Assembly (NCBI GenBank): GCA_017477205.1
Contig: JAFUXE010000047.1
Span: forward strand, 1 to 36,035
Length of the DNA: 36,035 bases
Direction of reading: 5' to 3'
From: Alloprevotella sp.
GTDB lineage: Bacteria; Bacteroidota; Bacteroidia; Bacteroidales; Bacteroidaceae
In this document: positions 1 to 7,531 of the stretch, one piece after another
Position numbering within the stretch: position 1 is the stretch's first letter
How the letters are laid out: each line of letters begins with the position of its first letter
The notes under the pieces: generated by a model
What the model was told of the DNA's origin: nothing
What the model saw: the letters and a program-made list of their open reading frames with translations, nothing else
Databases searched by the model: none
Position numbers and translations under genes: made by a program

Positions 1-363
1 CTCGTAGGCTGTCACGAGGTCGAACTTCGCATCCTCATCGGGAAGTTCCATCACATTGCCCTGCTGGATGAAGCAGCGGGTGCCGATGTGCTTGCGGTTG
101 TTCTTGATGCTGTAGACGACGCTCTCCTCTGAGTAGTCGATGCCATAGACCTGCCCTTGGGGACAGCGCTTCAACATACGGGCAATATTCTTGCCGCCTC
201 CGCAGCCTACATCGAGGATTGTCCAGTCGGGCTGGAAGTCGATGAGTGAGAGGTTCCACAATGCCATTGGCGTGTGCGTCAGGTTCATCATGCGCAGTGC
301 CATTCTGCCCATCCATCCTTCAGGACGGGCGTTTGTGTTCCAAAATTTACTAAGTGTTCCCAT
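1..363 (-). CDS. Class I SAM-dependent methyltransferase, N-terminal part (cut by window edge)
   Basis: The first 121 residues of a minus-strand protein are present; the 3' end lies beyond the window. The start is the ATG at 363, just downstream of a TACCTTTG -7 box. The glycine-rich SAM-binding motif I (LDVGCGGGKN) sits at about residues 50-59. It is followed by an acidic strand end (YGIDYSEESV) typical of motif II of Rossmann-fold methyltransferases of the UbiE/Methyltransf_11 type. The family moves a methyl group from S-adenosylmethionine to a small molecule or protein. The substrate cannot be read from this piece, because the substrate-binding C-terminal half is missing. Confidence 0.85.
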   Translation of the reverse strand, partial: MGTLSKFWNTNARPEGWMGRMALRMMNLTHTPMALWNLSLIDFQPDWTILDVGCGGGKNIARMLKRCPQGQVYGIDYSEESVVYSIKNNRKHIGTRCFIQQGNVMELPDEDAKFDLVTAYE

Positions 364-387
364 TTCTTTATACTATTTTGACAGGTG

Positions 388-395
388 CAAAGGTA
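388..395 (-). promoter_or_regulatory. -7 promoter box of the methyltransferase gene
   Basis: On the minus strand this reads TACCTTTG, matching the Bacteroidetes -7 consensus TAnnTTTG. It is 24 bp upstream of the methyltransferase ATG. No clear TTTG -33 box is seen at the usual 19-21 bp spacing. Confidence 0.6.
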
Positions 396-544
396 CGGGG
401 ATTCCACGAACTGTGCAATACCGAATAATTAGGCTTTTTTGAGACGCCCTAACATCATCATGCACAGAATCGAGTTAATCCGAAATTGGTATTTTTGTGA
501 TAAGTACCGCCAATAGGAAGTACACCTTTATGCATCTGCTTTTT

Positions 545-588
545 GGACTAAACGGAAAGAAAAGTTGAACTAAACAGAAAAGCTTGTT
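545..588. repeat. Two tandem copies of a 22-bp repeat in an intergenic region
   Basis: ACTAAAC begins at 547 and again at 569, and the surrounding bases match over most of a 22-bp unit (545-566 and 567-588). The copies sit in the 366-bp gap between the methyltransferase and the lumazine-binding-like gene. Apart from this repeat, the promoter at 603 and the hairpin at 624-686, I see nothing else in that gap except a TATTTTTG at 490-497 that could be another -7 box. Confidence 0.6.
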
Positions 589-602
589 TGGCGGAATCGT
601 CG

Positions 603-686
603 TACCTTTGCCATCGAAAACGGCGATGATGCTCACGCTCGGCAAATGAGAGCACGCTCTCTTTGCTCTCGCTTACCCGCATCATT
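603..686 (+). promoter_or_regulatory. -7 box and structured 5' leader of the 730 gene
   Basis: TACCTTTG at 603-610 matches the -7 consensus and would give a leader of about 110 nt for the gene at 730. The leader contains a nested inverted repeat. The outer arms GATGATGC (624-631) and GCATCAT (679-685) enclose an inner hairpin, GCAAATGAGAG (642-652) with CTCTCTTTGC (657-666). The motif TCACGCTCGG at 633-642 recurs at 12381 beside another hairpin, so this may be a dispersed element rather than a gene-specific leader. Confidence 0.5.
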
Positions 687-729
687 GCACCCAGATTCAA
701 ATATCGTTTAATTTTAAAGCAAAGGAAAG

Positions 730-1107
730 ATGAGAAGTAACATCGCAGATTACAATGCAGTAGTAGAGGCTGCAAGCAAGTTTACACGTAGCGTTGCCGA
801 GGGCAACAGTAAGTATGCAAAGGAGTTGTTCACCGAGGATGCCTGCCTGTTCGGATTTCCAAACGGCAAACTGGAGCGTGGCAGTATCGAGCAGTTCTAT
901 CACAACGTAGATACCGTAGGGGCCGGAGAGGAGTTCAAGACCCGCATCGACGTGCTGGAACTGGAAGAGACACTGGCCGTTGTCGCACCTTTCTCCTTGG
1001 CTCCTGCTGCTACCGACATCAGCAGCACCGGTGTAAACATCAAATGCTTTTTCATGTCTGCCATTATAAATAATCATAAATTTAAGGTGCAAAGTTACAA
1101 AAAGTGA
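730..1107 (+). CDS. NTF2/lumazine-binding-like protein with an aberrant C-terminus
   Basis: This 125-residue product starts like the small alpha+beta-cone proteins annotated as putative lumazine-binding (SnoaL/NTF2-like fold). It has an N-terminal helix, then YAKELFTEDACLFGFPNG and a GSIEQFY segment. These proteins are usually about 120-135 residues and end in a strand carrying a tryptophan and a WKI/WKV-type motif. Here the match stops near residue 86 (LAVV). The remaining 40 residues are rich in Ser, Ala, Asn and Lys, unlike the family. That tail coincides with the reverse complement of a signal-peptide-coding sequence (see 900-1064). The gene therefore looks like a 3'-truncated copy fused by rearrangement to the 5' end of an oppositely oriented gene. 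It may be non-functional. Confidence 0.6.
   Translation: MRSNIADYNAVVEAASKFTRSVAEGNSKYAKELFTEDACLFGFPNGKLERGSIEQFYHNVDTVGAGEEFKTRIDVLELEETLAVVAPFSLAPAATDISSTGVNIKCFFMSAIINNHKFKVQSYKK
900..1064 (-). pseudogene. 5' remnant of a secreted-protein gene (signal peptide only)
   Basis: From the ATG at 1064 (or the inner one at 1055) the minus strand encodes a typical exported N-terminus. MKKHL is followed by a hydrophobic run (MFTPVLLMSVAAGA) ending in small residues. After about 27 residues the reading frame runs antisense through the lumazine-binding-like gene and stops at 900. A good -7 box lies just upstream at 1090-1097. I infer that the 5' end of a secreted-protein gene was joined at about 980-990 to the truncated gene on the other strand. 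The original product cannot be identified. Confidence 0.45.
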
Positions 1108-1127
1108 AGCAAAAGTCGTAACTTTGC
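1089..1127. promoter_or_regulatory. Back-to-back promoter pair in a perfect inverted repeat
   Basis: GCAAAGTTAC (1089-1098) and GTAACTTTGC (1118-1127) are perfect 10-bp inverted copies. Each contains TAACTTTG, the -7 consensus. The rightward box (1119-1126) fits the acetyltransferase gene starting at 1163. The leftward box (1090-1097) fits the signal-peptide remnant starting at 1064. The -33 region of each would fall on the other's -7 box. Confidence 0.55.
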
Positions 1128-1162
1128 TTAGTTATTACAACATTGTTTAAGAGATTTGGCTC

Positions 1163-1663
1163 ATGATTGAAATAAGAAAATACGAAAAGAAAGATGAAAA
1201 AGAGGCAATGGCGATATGGAATGCCGTCGTTCGTGAAGGAATCGCTTTTCCACAAGATGAAGAGTTGACAGATGATTCTGCAGACGCCTTCTTTATGAGC
1301 CAGTCTTATACCGGCATTGCCATAGATAGTGAGACGAATGAAATCGTTGGTCTCTATATTCTCCACCCCAACAATGTAGGCAGATGTGGTCATATCTGCA
1401 ATACCAGCTACGCCGTTAAGGAGGGGAAACGCGGACTTCATATTGGCGAACAATTGGTGAAGGACTCGCTGAAAACGGGAGCCAGACTTGGCTTCCGCAC
1501 ACTCCAGTTCAATGCCGTCGTAGCTACAAATATCCATGCCCTGCACCTGTATGAGCGACTTGGATTTACCCAACTCGGTGTTATTCCACAGGGCTTCCGC
1601 ATGAAGGATGGACATTATGAAGATATTATTCCGCACTATATAGAGTTAAATGAACAGATATGA
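1163..1663 (+). CDS. GNAT family N-acetyltransferase
   Basis: This 166-residue protein has the layout of the Gcn5-related N-acetyltransferase fold. It has an N-terminal strand (MIEIRKYEKKD), the acetyl-CoA pyrophosphate-binding loop in motif A (KRGLHIGEQL, residues 89-98), and the motif B segment ALHLYERLGF (126-135). The family transfers an acetyl group from acetyl-CoA to an amine; the acceptor here is unknown. The TAACTTTG box at 1119-1126 supplies a promoter. The stop overlaps the next gene's start by four bases (ATGA at 1660), so the two are probably translated in a coupled way. Base composition is AT-richer than the housekeeping block downstream. Confidence 0.85.
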   Translation: MIEIRKYEKKDEKEAMAIWNAVVREGIAFPQDEELTDDSADAFFMSQSYTGIAIDSETNEIVGLYILHPNNVGRCGHICNTSYAVKEGKRGLHIGEQLVKDSLKTGARLGFRTLQFNAVVATNIHALHLYERLGFTQLGVIPQGFRMKDGHYEDIIPHYIELNEQI

Positions 1664-2304
1664 AGATAATATTGACAGGAGCCACAGGATATGTGGGAGA
1701 AGGAACGCTGCTCGAACTACTGAAGGTTGATGCAGTGGAAAAGGTGTTGTCTGTCAGCCGTAAGCCGACGGGTATCAAGCATGAGAAGTTGGAAGAGTAT
1801 CTGGTGCCTGACTTCATGGCACTGAAGGAAGGCGACGAGCATTTCAAGGGCTACGATGCCGTGTTCTTTATCGCTGGTATCACATCAGTAGGAACACCAA
1901 AGGACGCTTATGTGCGTATCTCACAGGAGATCCCCCTGCACTTTGCCGACATCATGCCCGACAAGGAGCGTATGACTTACATCTATCTCAGCGGTGCTGG
2001 TACAAGTCCAGAAGGCAAGCAATTCTGGCAGCAGGTCAAGAGCAAGACGGAGGCAGAGATACAGACCAAGGGATTCAAGCGAGCCTTTGGCTTCCGACCT
2101 GCCATCATGAAATGGGCAAAAGGACAGAAGCATATCCAAACGATGCAGTATGCCTTTATCGTATTCTATCCCCTTATTCGTCTGATGGGACAGGCCAACA
2201 ACATGAAGGAAATCGCCTTGTCAATGCTTACGCTGACCCGCGACGGCTATCACAAATTCGCCATCGGTCCGAAAGATATAACAAATTTGGCTAAGAATTT
2301 CTAA
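1660..2304 (+). CDS. NAD(P)-binding Rossmann-fold protein, epimerase-like
   Basis: The 214-residue protein opens with a dinucleotide-binding strand and loop, TGATGYVG (residues 6-13, GxxGxxG type). It continues with an acidic/Arg strand end (SVSRKPTG), then AVFFIAGITSVG and YIYLSGAGTSP, which mark the Rossmann-like fold of atypical short-chain dehydrogenases (NAD-dependent epimerase/NmrA-like). A canonical YxxxK catalytic pair is not evident, so it may bind the nucleotide without classical dehydrogenase chemistry. At 214 residues it is shorter than true sugar epimerases (about 300). It overlaps the acetyltransferase gene by four bases, which suggests a two-gene operon. The substrate is unknown. 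Confidence 0.8.
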   Translation: MKIILTGATGYVGEGTLLELLKVDAVEKVLSVSRKPTGIKHEKLEEYLVPDFMALKEGDEHFKGYDAVFFIAGITSVGTPKDAYVRISQEIPLHFADIMPDKERMTYIYLSGAGTSPEGKQFWQQVKSKTEAEIQTKGFKRAFGFRPAIMKWAKGQKHIQTMQYAFIVFYPLIRLMGQANNMKEIALSMLTLTRDGYHKFAIGPKDITNLAKNF

Positions 2305-2600
2305 CGAATGAGTTTCATCAAGTGCATAGCAGACGAGAACCCAAACTCGGTTATTTGGCATAGCGAAGCGGAAAGCCGATTACTCGCCGCAGGCGACCAC
2401 CCTCTGTCGTTGAAGGTTCCTCGCCATGCTTTCCTGCCGTATTTACCGGACGACAATATATAATATAATGTGTACGGCGGGAAGGCGGGGGGGGGAGGCC
2501 CGGGCCTGCCCTCCGTGATAAAGAAAGCAAAAAATCGGGGCCGACATGCTACGTTACGCTTTCTTTTCCCTAACTTTGCGCGGAAAAACTGAAAGGAAAT
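2305..2600. other. Intergenic region with hairpins and the -7 box of the peptidase gene
   Basis: This 296-bp gap separates the AT-richer accessory genes from the GC-rich block. It holds a long imperfect inverted repeat (2429-2441 with 2473-2485, 11 of 13 pairs), a perfect 12-bp palindrome AGGCCCGGGCCT (2496-2507) next to a G-run, and the -7 box TAACTTTG at 2571-2578, 22 bp before the DPP III start. The first hairpin could end the upstream operon, but no T-run follows it. Confidence 0.5.
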
Positions 2601-4598
2601 ATGAAAAAAGCATTTCTCATCATGATGATAGCCACAGCGACACAGGCTGCACGCGCACAGCAGGAGGACACGTTCCCCTACAACGACGAGCAGTTTGCCG
2701 ACATCCAGATGCTCCGCTACAAGGTGGAGGGTTTTGAAAACCTGACGCTGCGCCAGAAGACGCTCGTCTATTACCTCTCCGAAGCCGCCCTGCAGGGCCG
2801 CGACATCCTCTGGGACCAAAATGGACGCTACAACCTGCGCCTGCGCCGCGCCTTCGAGAAAATCTATACGGACTTCCGGGGTGACCGCACGAGCGAGGAC
2901 TTCCGCGCCTTCGAGGTGTACCTGAAGCGCACGTGGTTCAGCAGCGGCATCCACCACCACTACGGCTCGGAGAAGTTCCAGCCGGGATTCAGCGAGGCCT
3001 GGCTGCGCGAGGCCCTGAAGAGCGTCGGCACGCAGCTGGACGAGGAGATATTCCCCGTCATCTTCGACCCCGCCGTGATGCCTATGCGCACGAACCAACG
3101 CGACGGCGACGACCTCGTGCTGACCTCCGCGGGCAACTACTACGGCCCGGACGTGACGCAGGCCGAGGCAGAGGATTTCTACGCCCGGCGCAAGCCCGCC
3201 GACGACCCGCGCCCCGTCATGATGGGCTACAACTCGCGTCTCGTCAGGGACGACGTGATGGGGCTGCGCGAGGAGGTATGGCGCGAAGGCGGCCTCTACG
3301 GACAGGCCATCACGAAGATTATCGAGAACCTGCGGCAGGCGCGCCCCTTCTGCGACACGCCGAAGCAGCAGGCCGTCATTGACAAGCTCATCGAGTACTA
3401 CCGCACGGGCGACCTGCGCACCTTCGACGAATACAGCATCCTCTGGCTGAAGGACACGGAGGACCTCGTGGATTTCGTGAACGGCTTCACGGAGACCTAC
3501 GGCGACCCGCTCGGCATGAAGGCGTCATGGGAAAGCATCGTGAACTTCAAGGACCTCGAGGCCACGAAGCGCACGGAAAAGCTCTCGCAGAACGCGCAGT
3601 GGTTCGAGGACCACAGCCCCGTGGACCCGCGCTTCCGCAAGGAGAACGTGAAGGGCGTCTCGGCGAAGGTCATCACGGCCGCCATCCTGGGCGGCGACCT
3701 CTACCCCAGCACCGCCATCGGCATCAACCTGCCGAACTCCGACTGGGTGCGCCGCGACTACGGCTCGAAAAGCGTCACCATCGGCAACCTCACGGACGCC
3801 TATAACAAGTCTGCACGCGGCAGCGGCATGGGCAAGGAATTCGTCATCGACAAGGAGACGCTCGCCCTCATCGAGCAGTACGGCGACCTCTGCGACGACC
3901 TCCACACCGACCTGCACGAATGCCTCGGACACGGCAGCGGCAAGCTCCTGCCCGGCACGGATCCCGACTCCCTGAAGGCCTACGGCGCCCCCATCGAGGA
4001 GGGACGCGCAGACCTCTTCGGCCTCTACTACGTGGCGGACCCGAAGCTCGTGGAGCTGGGTCTCACGCCCAACGCCGAAGCCTACAAGTCGCAATACTAC
4101 ACCTACATGCAGAACGGCCTACTGACGCAGCTCGTGCGCATCAAGCCCGGACAAAACATCGAGGAAGCCCACATGCGCAACCGCGCCTTCATCGCCCACT
4201 GGGCGCTGGAGCACGGCAAAAAGGACAAGGTAGTGGAGCTGGTAAAGAAAAAAGGCAAGACCTACGTCCGCATCAACGACTACGAGGCCCTGCGCGGCCT
4301 CTTCGGCCAGCTCCTGGCCGAGGTGCAGCGCATCAAGAGCGAGGGCGACTACGAAGCCGCCCGCAACCTCGTGGAGACCTACGGTGTGAAGGTGGACCCC
4401 GAAATCCATCGCGAAGTGCTCGACCGCTACGAGCGCCTGCACCTCTCGCCCTACAAGGGTTTCATCAATCCCGTCTATACCGCCGTGCGCGACGCCCAGG
4501 GCAACATCACTGACGTCCGCATCTCCTACACCGAGGGCTACGCCGAGCAGATGCTGCGCTACAGCCGCGACTACAACAACCTACCCGACGTGAACTGA
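2601..4598 (+). CDS. Dipeptidyl peptidase III-type zinc metallopeptidase (family M49), exported
   Basis: The 665-residue protein removes dipeptides from the N-terminus of short peptides if it behaves like family M49. A signal peptide (MKKAFLIMMIATATQAARA) precedes the mature chain, pointing to the periplasm. The M49 zinc motif HEXXGH appears as HECLGH at residues 439-444 (His439 and His444 as ligands, Glu440 catalytic). The third ligand lies in EEGRAD at 466-471, probably Glu467. The size and the cysteine inside the motif match what is known of the Bacteroides thetaiotaomicron enzyme (about 675 residues). The coaX gene follows after 27 bp, so they are likely co-transcribed from the -7 box at 2571. 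Confidence 0.93.
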   Translation: MKKAFLIMMIATATQAARAQQEDTFPYNDEQFADIQMLRYKVEGFENLTLRQKTLVYYLSEAALQGRDILWDQNGRYNLRLRRAFEKIYTDFRGDRTSEDFRAFEVYLKRTWFSSGIHHHYGSEKFQPGFSEAWLREALKSVGTQLDEEIFPVIFDPAVMPMRTNQRDGDDLVLTSAGNYYGPDVTQAEAEDFYARRKPADDPRPVMMGYNSRLVRDDVMGLREEVWREGGLYGQAITKIIENLRQARPFCDTPKQQAVIDKLIEYYRTGDLRTFDEYSILWLKDTEDLVDFVNGFTETYGDPLGMKASWESIVNFKDLEATKRTEKLSQNAQWFEDHSPVDPRFRKENVKGVSAKVITAAILGGDLYPSTAIGINLPNSDWVRRDYGSKSVTIGNLTDAYNKSARGSGMGKEFVIDKETLALIEQYGDLCDDLHTDLHECLGHGSGKLLPGTDPDSLKAYGAPIEEGRADLFGLYYVADPKLVELGLTPNAEAYKSQYYTYMQNGLLTQLVRIKPGQNIEEAHMRNRAFIAHWALEHGKKDKVVELVKKKGKTYVRINDYEALRGLFGQLLAEVQRIKSEGDYEAARNLVETYGVKVDPEIHREVLDRYERLHLSPYKGFINPVYTAVRDAQGNITDVRISYTEGYAEQMLRYSRDYNNLPDVN

Positions 4599-4625
4599 GC
4601 CCCGCGCCGCAAACGCAATCCGGCC

Positions 4626-5366
4626 ATGCAGAGCAACCTCACCATCGACATCGGCAACACGTCCCTCAAGGCCGCCGTCTTCAAGGGCGACACCCTCGTG
4701 GAAACGTGCCGCGACGGCGAGGAAGCGCTCGGGAAGCTCATCGCAAGGCACCGCCCGCAGCATTGCGCCATTAGCAATGTGGGCGAGGAGCCTGCCGCCC
4801 TGCAAAGCCTGCTGGCACACATCCCGGGGAAAGTGCTGCGCGTGAGCGGTGCAACGCCGTCGCCCCTGCGCAATGCCTACGCACAGCCCGAGACGCTCGG
4901 CGCAGACCGCTGGGCGGCAGCCACGGGAGCCTGGACACTCTTCGGCGGACGCCCGCTGCTGATTGTGGATGCCGGCACCTGCATCACGTACGACTTCGTG
5001 TCCGGGGACGGCACGTTCTGCGGCGGCACAATCGCCCCGGGCATACGCATGAGGCTGGAGGCGATGCACGCCATGACACACCGCCTGCCCGCCGTGACGC
5101 CCACGGAAGGCAAAACGCCGGAACGCCTGTACCAGCAGGACACGGCGCACGCGATGGAAGCCGGAGCCCGCCTGGGCGCCAGAATGGAGTTGGAAGGCTA
5201 CGCCCGCCACTATGCAGCGGCCCACCCGGGGCTCCTCGTATGCCTCACGGGCGGCGACACCATCAGCCTCGAAGCCTCCGAAGCCTGGGAAACAAGGCGC
5301 GTGCCCGACCTCGTACACACGGGCCTCAACGCCCTGCTGCGCCACGCGACGGACGCAAGAACCTGA
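4626..5366 (+). CDS. coaX: Type III pantothenate kinase
   Basis: CoaX phosphorylates pantothenate with ATP in the first committed step of coenzyme A synthesis in the cytoplasm. The 246-residue protein has the ASKHA-fold signatures of the type III enzyme. These are the phosphate-1 loop DIGNTSLK (residues 8-15), GADRWAA (92-98) and the second nucleotide loop VDAGTCITYD (114-123), followed by GGTIAPG (133-139). The length is normal for the family. The gene lies between the peptidase and an outer-membrane protein gene, an arrangement I recall from other Bacteroidales genomes. Confidence 0.95.
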   Translation: MQSNLTIDIGNTSLKAAVFKGDTLVETCRDGEEALGKLIARHRPQHCAISNVGEEPAALQSLLAHIPGKVLRVSGATPSPLRNAYAQPETLGADRWAAATGAWTLFGGRPLLIVDAGTCITYDFVSGDGTFCGGTIAPGIRMRLEAMHAMTHRLPAVTPTEGKTPERLYQQDTAHAMEAGARLGARMELEGYARHYAAAHPGLLVCLTGGDTISLEASEAWETRRVPDLVHTGLNALLRHATDART

Positions 5367-5410
5367 GAAAGAAAACAAAAAACGAACACGCCATAGCGAC
5401 CACACACGAT

Positions 5411-6724
5411 ATGAAGCAAAAGATATTCCTCGCCCTGGCCCTGTGCCTCACGATGAGCGCACCCAGTGCCACCGCACAGACGAACGGCAGCAACTCCCCC
5501 TATTCCTACTACGGACTCGGCCTGCTGAACGACCGCACCAGCGCACTGTCCTCCGCAATGGGAGGAGCCACGACCGCCCTGCGCGGGAATCGCGACGTCA
5601 ACGTGCAGAATCCTGCATCGTTCTCCGCGATAGACTCCCTGACATTCCTCTTCGACATCGGCCTCACGCTGCAAAACGCAAACCTTGACGAGGCCGGACG
5701 CAAGGTGAATGCCCACAACACGAGCGTGGACTACGTGACGATGGGCTTCAAGGTGGCCCCGCGCCTGGGGCTCTCCTTGGGCATGGTACCCTTCAGCACC
5801 GTCGGCTACAAGATGACGCGCTCAGCCACGTCGCAGACAAACACGGGCGAGGTGACGGAGACCGACGTCTATAGCGGCGATGGCGGCATCCACGAGGCAT
5901 ACCTCGGCGCAGGCTGGGAGCCGTTCCGCGGACTGTCCCTCGGCGTGACGGGAGGCTACCTCTGGGGCGACCTCTCCCACAGCATCAGCGCCACGATGAG
6001 CGACGCCTCGTCCGGCAGCCGCAAGCGGAACTTCGACACGGAAGTGAGGTCCTACAAGGTGGACTTCGGCCTGCAATATACGCAGCGCCTCGGACGGAAG
6101 AGCGCCCTCACGCTGGGAGCACGCTACAGCCTTGGCCACACGCTGGAGGGAAAGAGCACCTTCTCGGACGTCGTCACGGTGAACTCAGCAACGTCCGGCG
6201 ACACCCTCACCCTCCGCAACGGCTATGAGCTCCCGAACACCTTCGGCGTCGGCCTTTGCTGGGAGACGAAGAAACTGCGAATCAGCGCAGACTACGCCCT
6301 GCAAAAATGGGGCGACGTGAAATCCCCCGCCATCGGCGTCACGCAGAACGGCGGCTACTCCTACACCGCCGCAAAGGGTGCCTACACGGACATGAGCCGT
6401 TATGCGATAGGAGCGGAATACACGCCCAACGCCGGACACTACAACCCGCGCAAGCACCTGCGCTTCCGCGCCGGACTTTCCTACACGACGCCCTACACCC
6501 GCATCAACGGTGCGGACGGCCCGAAGCACTATGCGGCATCGCTGGGAGTGGGCATCCCCATCTTGAACAGCAACCACTCCAAGCGCGTCATCCTCCTCAA
6601 CCTCGGGGGACAGTACGAGCGCGTGGAGCCCTCCGTCTCCGGCATGCTCAAGGAGAACTACCTGCGCCTCAGCATCGGGCTTTCGTTCAACGAACAGTGG
6701 TTCGCAAAGTGGAAAGCGCTTTGA
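5411..6724 (+). CDS. Outer-membrane beta-barrel protein, OmpP1/FadL-like
   Basis: The start is set at the ATG at 5411, because it begins a clear signal peptide (MKQKIFLALALCLTMSAPSATAQ). The upstream in-frame codons run antisense through coaX. The mature part of the 437-residue product opens with SPYSYYGLGLLNDRTSALSS and a NPASFSAIDSLTF segment. That resembles the plug region of Bacteroidetes FadL/OmpP1-type proteins, which sit in the outer membrane and pass hydrophobic compounds. Many alternating polar/hydrophobic strands rich in Gly, Tyr and Ser follow, and the chain ends in a strand-like segment. The gene is 44 bp after coaX and 20 bp before lptC, so it probably belongs to one operon. The substrate is unknown. 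Confidence 0.8.
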   Translation: MKQKIFLALALCLTMSAPSATAQTNGSNSPYSYYGLGLLNDRTSALSSAMGGATTALRGNRDVNVQNPASFSAIDSLTFLFDIGLTLQNANLDEAGRKVNAHNTSVDYVTMGFKVAPRLGLSLGMVPFSTVGYKMTRSATSQTNTGEVTETDVYSGDGGIHEAYLGAGWEPFRGLSLGVTGGYLWGDLSHSISATMSDASSGSRKRNFDTEVRSYKVDFGLQYTQRLGRKSALTLGARYSLGHTLEGKSTFSDVVTVNSATSGDTLTLRNGYELPNTFGVGLCWETKKLRISADYALQKWGDVKSPAIGVTQNGGYSYTAAKGAYTDMSRYAIGAEYTPNAGHYNPRKHLRFRAGLSYTTPYTRINGADGPKHYAASLGVGIPILNSNHSKRVILLNLGGQYERVEPSVSGMLKENYLRLSIGLSFNEQWFAKWKAL

Positions 6725-6744
6725 TACATCCCCCTTCACATCAC

Positions 6745-7413
6745 ATGCGACAAGCCGCAGCATCCCCTGCCACCGCCCCCCTGCGGACGTGGCTCCCGGG
6801 ATGCCTGCTCGCATTCTGCCTCCTGCTGGCGGGTGCCTGCTCCGACGACGCACCGCCCATGAGCAGGCTGGAGGCACTGCGCGACTCCATTCCCGTCATG
6901 ACCACCCACGGCGTCTCCAAGCTCGTCACGGACTCCGGGCGCGTGAAGTACCGCATCATCGCCGAGGAATGGCGCATGTTCGACAAGACGAAACCGCCCC
7001 GCCAGGAGTTTCCCAAGGGGCTCTTCCTGGAACGCTTCGACAAGGATTTCCGCATGAACATGTACATCACGGCGGACAGCGCATGGTGCTTCGACCAGTC
7101 GCTCTGGCGGCTGAAGGGCGGCGTTGTCATCATCGACAAGGAGAACGCGACAACGTTCCGCACGGAAGAACTCTTCTGGGACATGCGCGAGCACCGCTTC
7201 TACTCCTCCCGCCACATGCACATCATCAAGCCGGACCGCGAGCTCCAGGGCGACCGCTTCACCGCCAACGAGCAGCTGACGAAATACCACGTATGGCAGA
7301 GCAAGGGCTTCATGCCGATGCCGGAAGACCACGAGGACGGAGCCTCAAACCAGCCCTCCTCACCCGCAAACAACACGCAAAAACAGGAATCAGACACCAC
7401 GAAAACCGCATGA
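6745..7413 (+). CDS. lptC: LPS export ABC transporter periplasmic protein LptC
   Basis: LptC receives lipopolysaccharide from the LptB2FG transporter at the inner membrane and passes it to LptA. The 222-residue product starts at the ATG at 6745, giving a short lipoprotein-type signal sequence with lipobox LAGAC (Cys32). Bacteroidetes LptC proteins often are lipoproteins. The following segments (MTTHGVSKLVTDSGRVKYRI, the MYITADSAW strand, TFRTEELFWD) fit the OstA/LptC beta-jellyroll repeat pattern. The C-terminal tail is low-complexity and rich in Asn, Gln, Ser and Thr. The gene is 20 bp downstream of the outer-membrane protein gene. In related genomes I recall a CorC/HlyC-type hemolysin gene between lptC and the foldase; it is absent here. 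Confidence 0.85.
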   Translation: MRQAAASPATAPLRTWLPGCLLAFCLLLAGACSDDAPPMSRLEALRDSIPVMTTHGVSKLVTDSGRVKYRIIAEEWRMFDKTKPPRQEFPKGLFLERFDKDFRMNMYITADSAWCFDQSLWRLKGGVVIIDKENATTFRTEELFWDMREHRFYSSRHMHIIKPDRELQGDRFTANEQLTKYHVWQSKGFMPMPEDHEDGASNQPSSPANNTQKQESDTTKTA

Positions 7414-7470
7414 AGCGCAGGAAAACGAATTTTTTGTGCCTTCGCAGGCGCTATTTATAAGAGAAATTAT

Positions 7471-7478
7471 TACCTTTG
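7471..7478 (+). promoter_or_regulatory. -7 promoter box of the foldase gene
   Basis: TACCTTTG matches the -7 consensus and lies 53 bp upstream of the ATG at 7532. It suggests that the isomerase gene has its own promoter in addition to any read-through from lptC. Confidence 0.6.
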
Positions 7479-7531
7479 CCCGCCTTTTGGGCAATGAGAT
7501 ACCAGAAACTAAAACAAAACACAATAACAAA

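Noticed and set aside
697..1092. A 131-residue minus-strand frame opposite the lumazine-binding-like gene
   Set aside because: It is antisense to a sequence with family similarity; the convincing minus-strand signal (signal peptide) is in a different frame.
2308..2463. A 51-codon plus-strand frame after the epimerase-like gene
   Set aside because: It includes half of an inverted repeat and has no recognisable family; it is probably chance.
5240..5410. A longer outer-membrane protein starting at 5240
   Set aside because: The added residues overlap coaX in another frame and would hide the signal peptide that begins at 5411.
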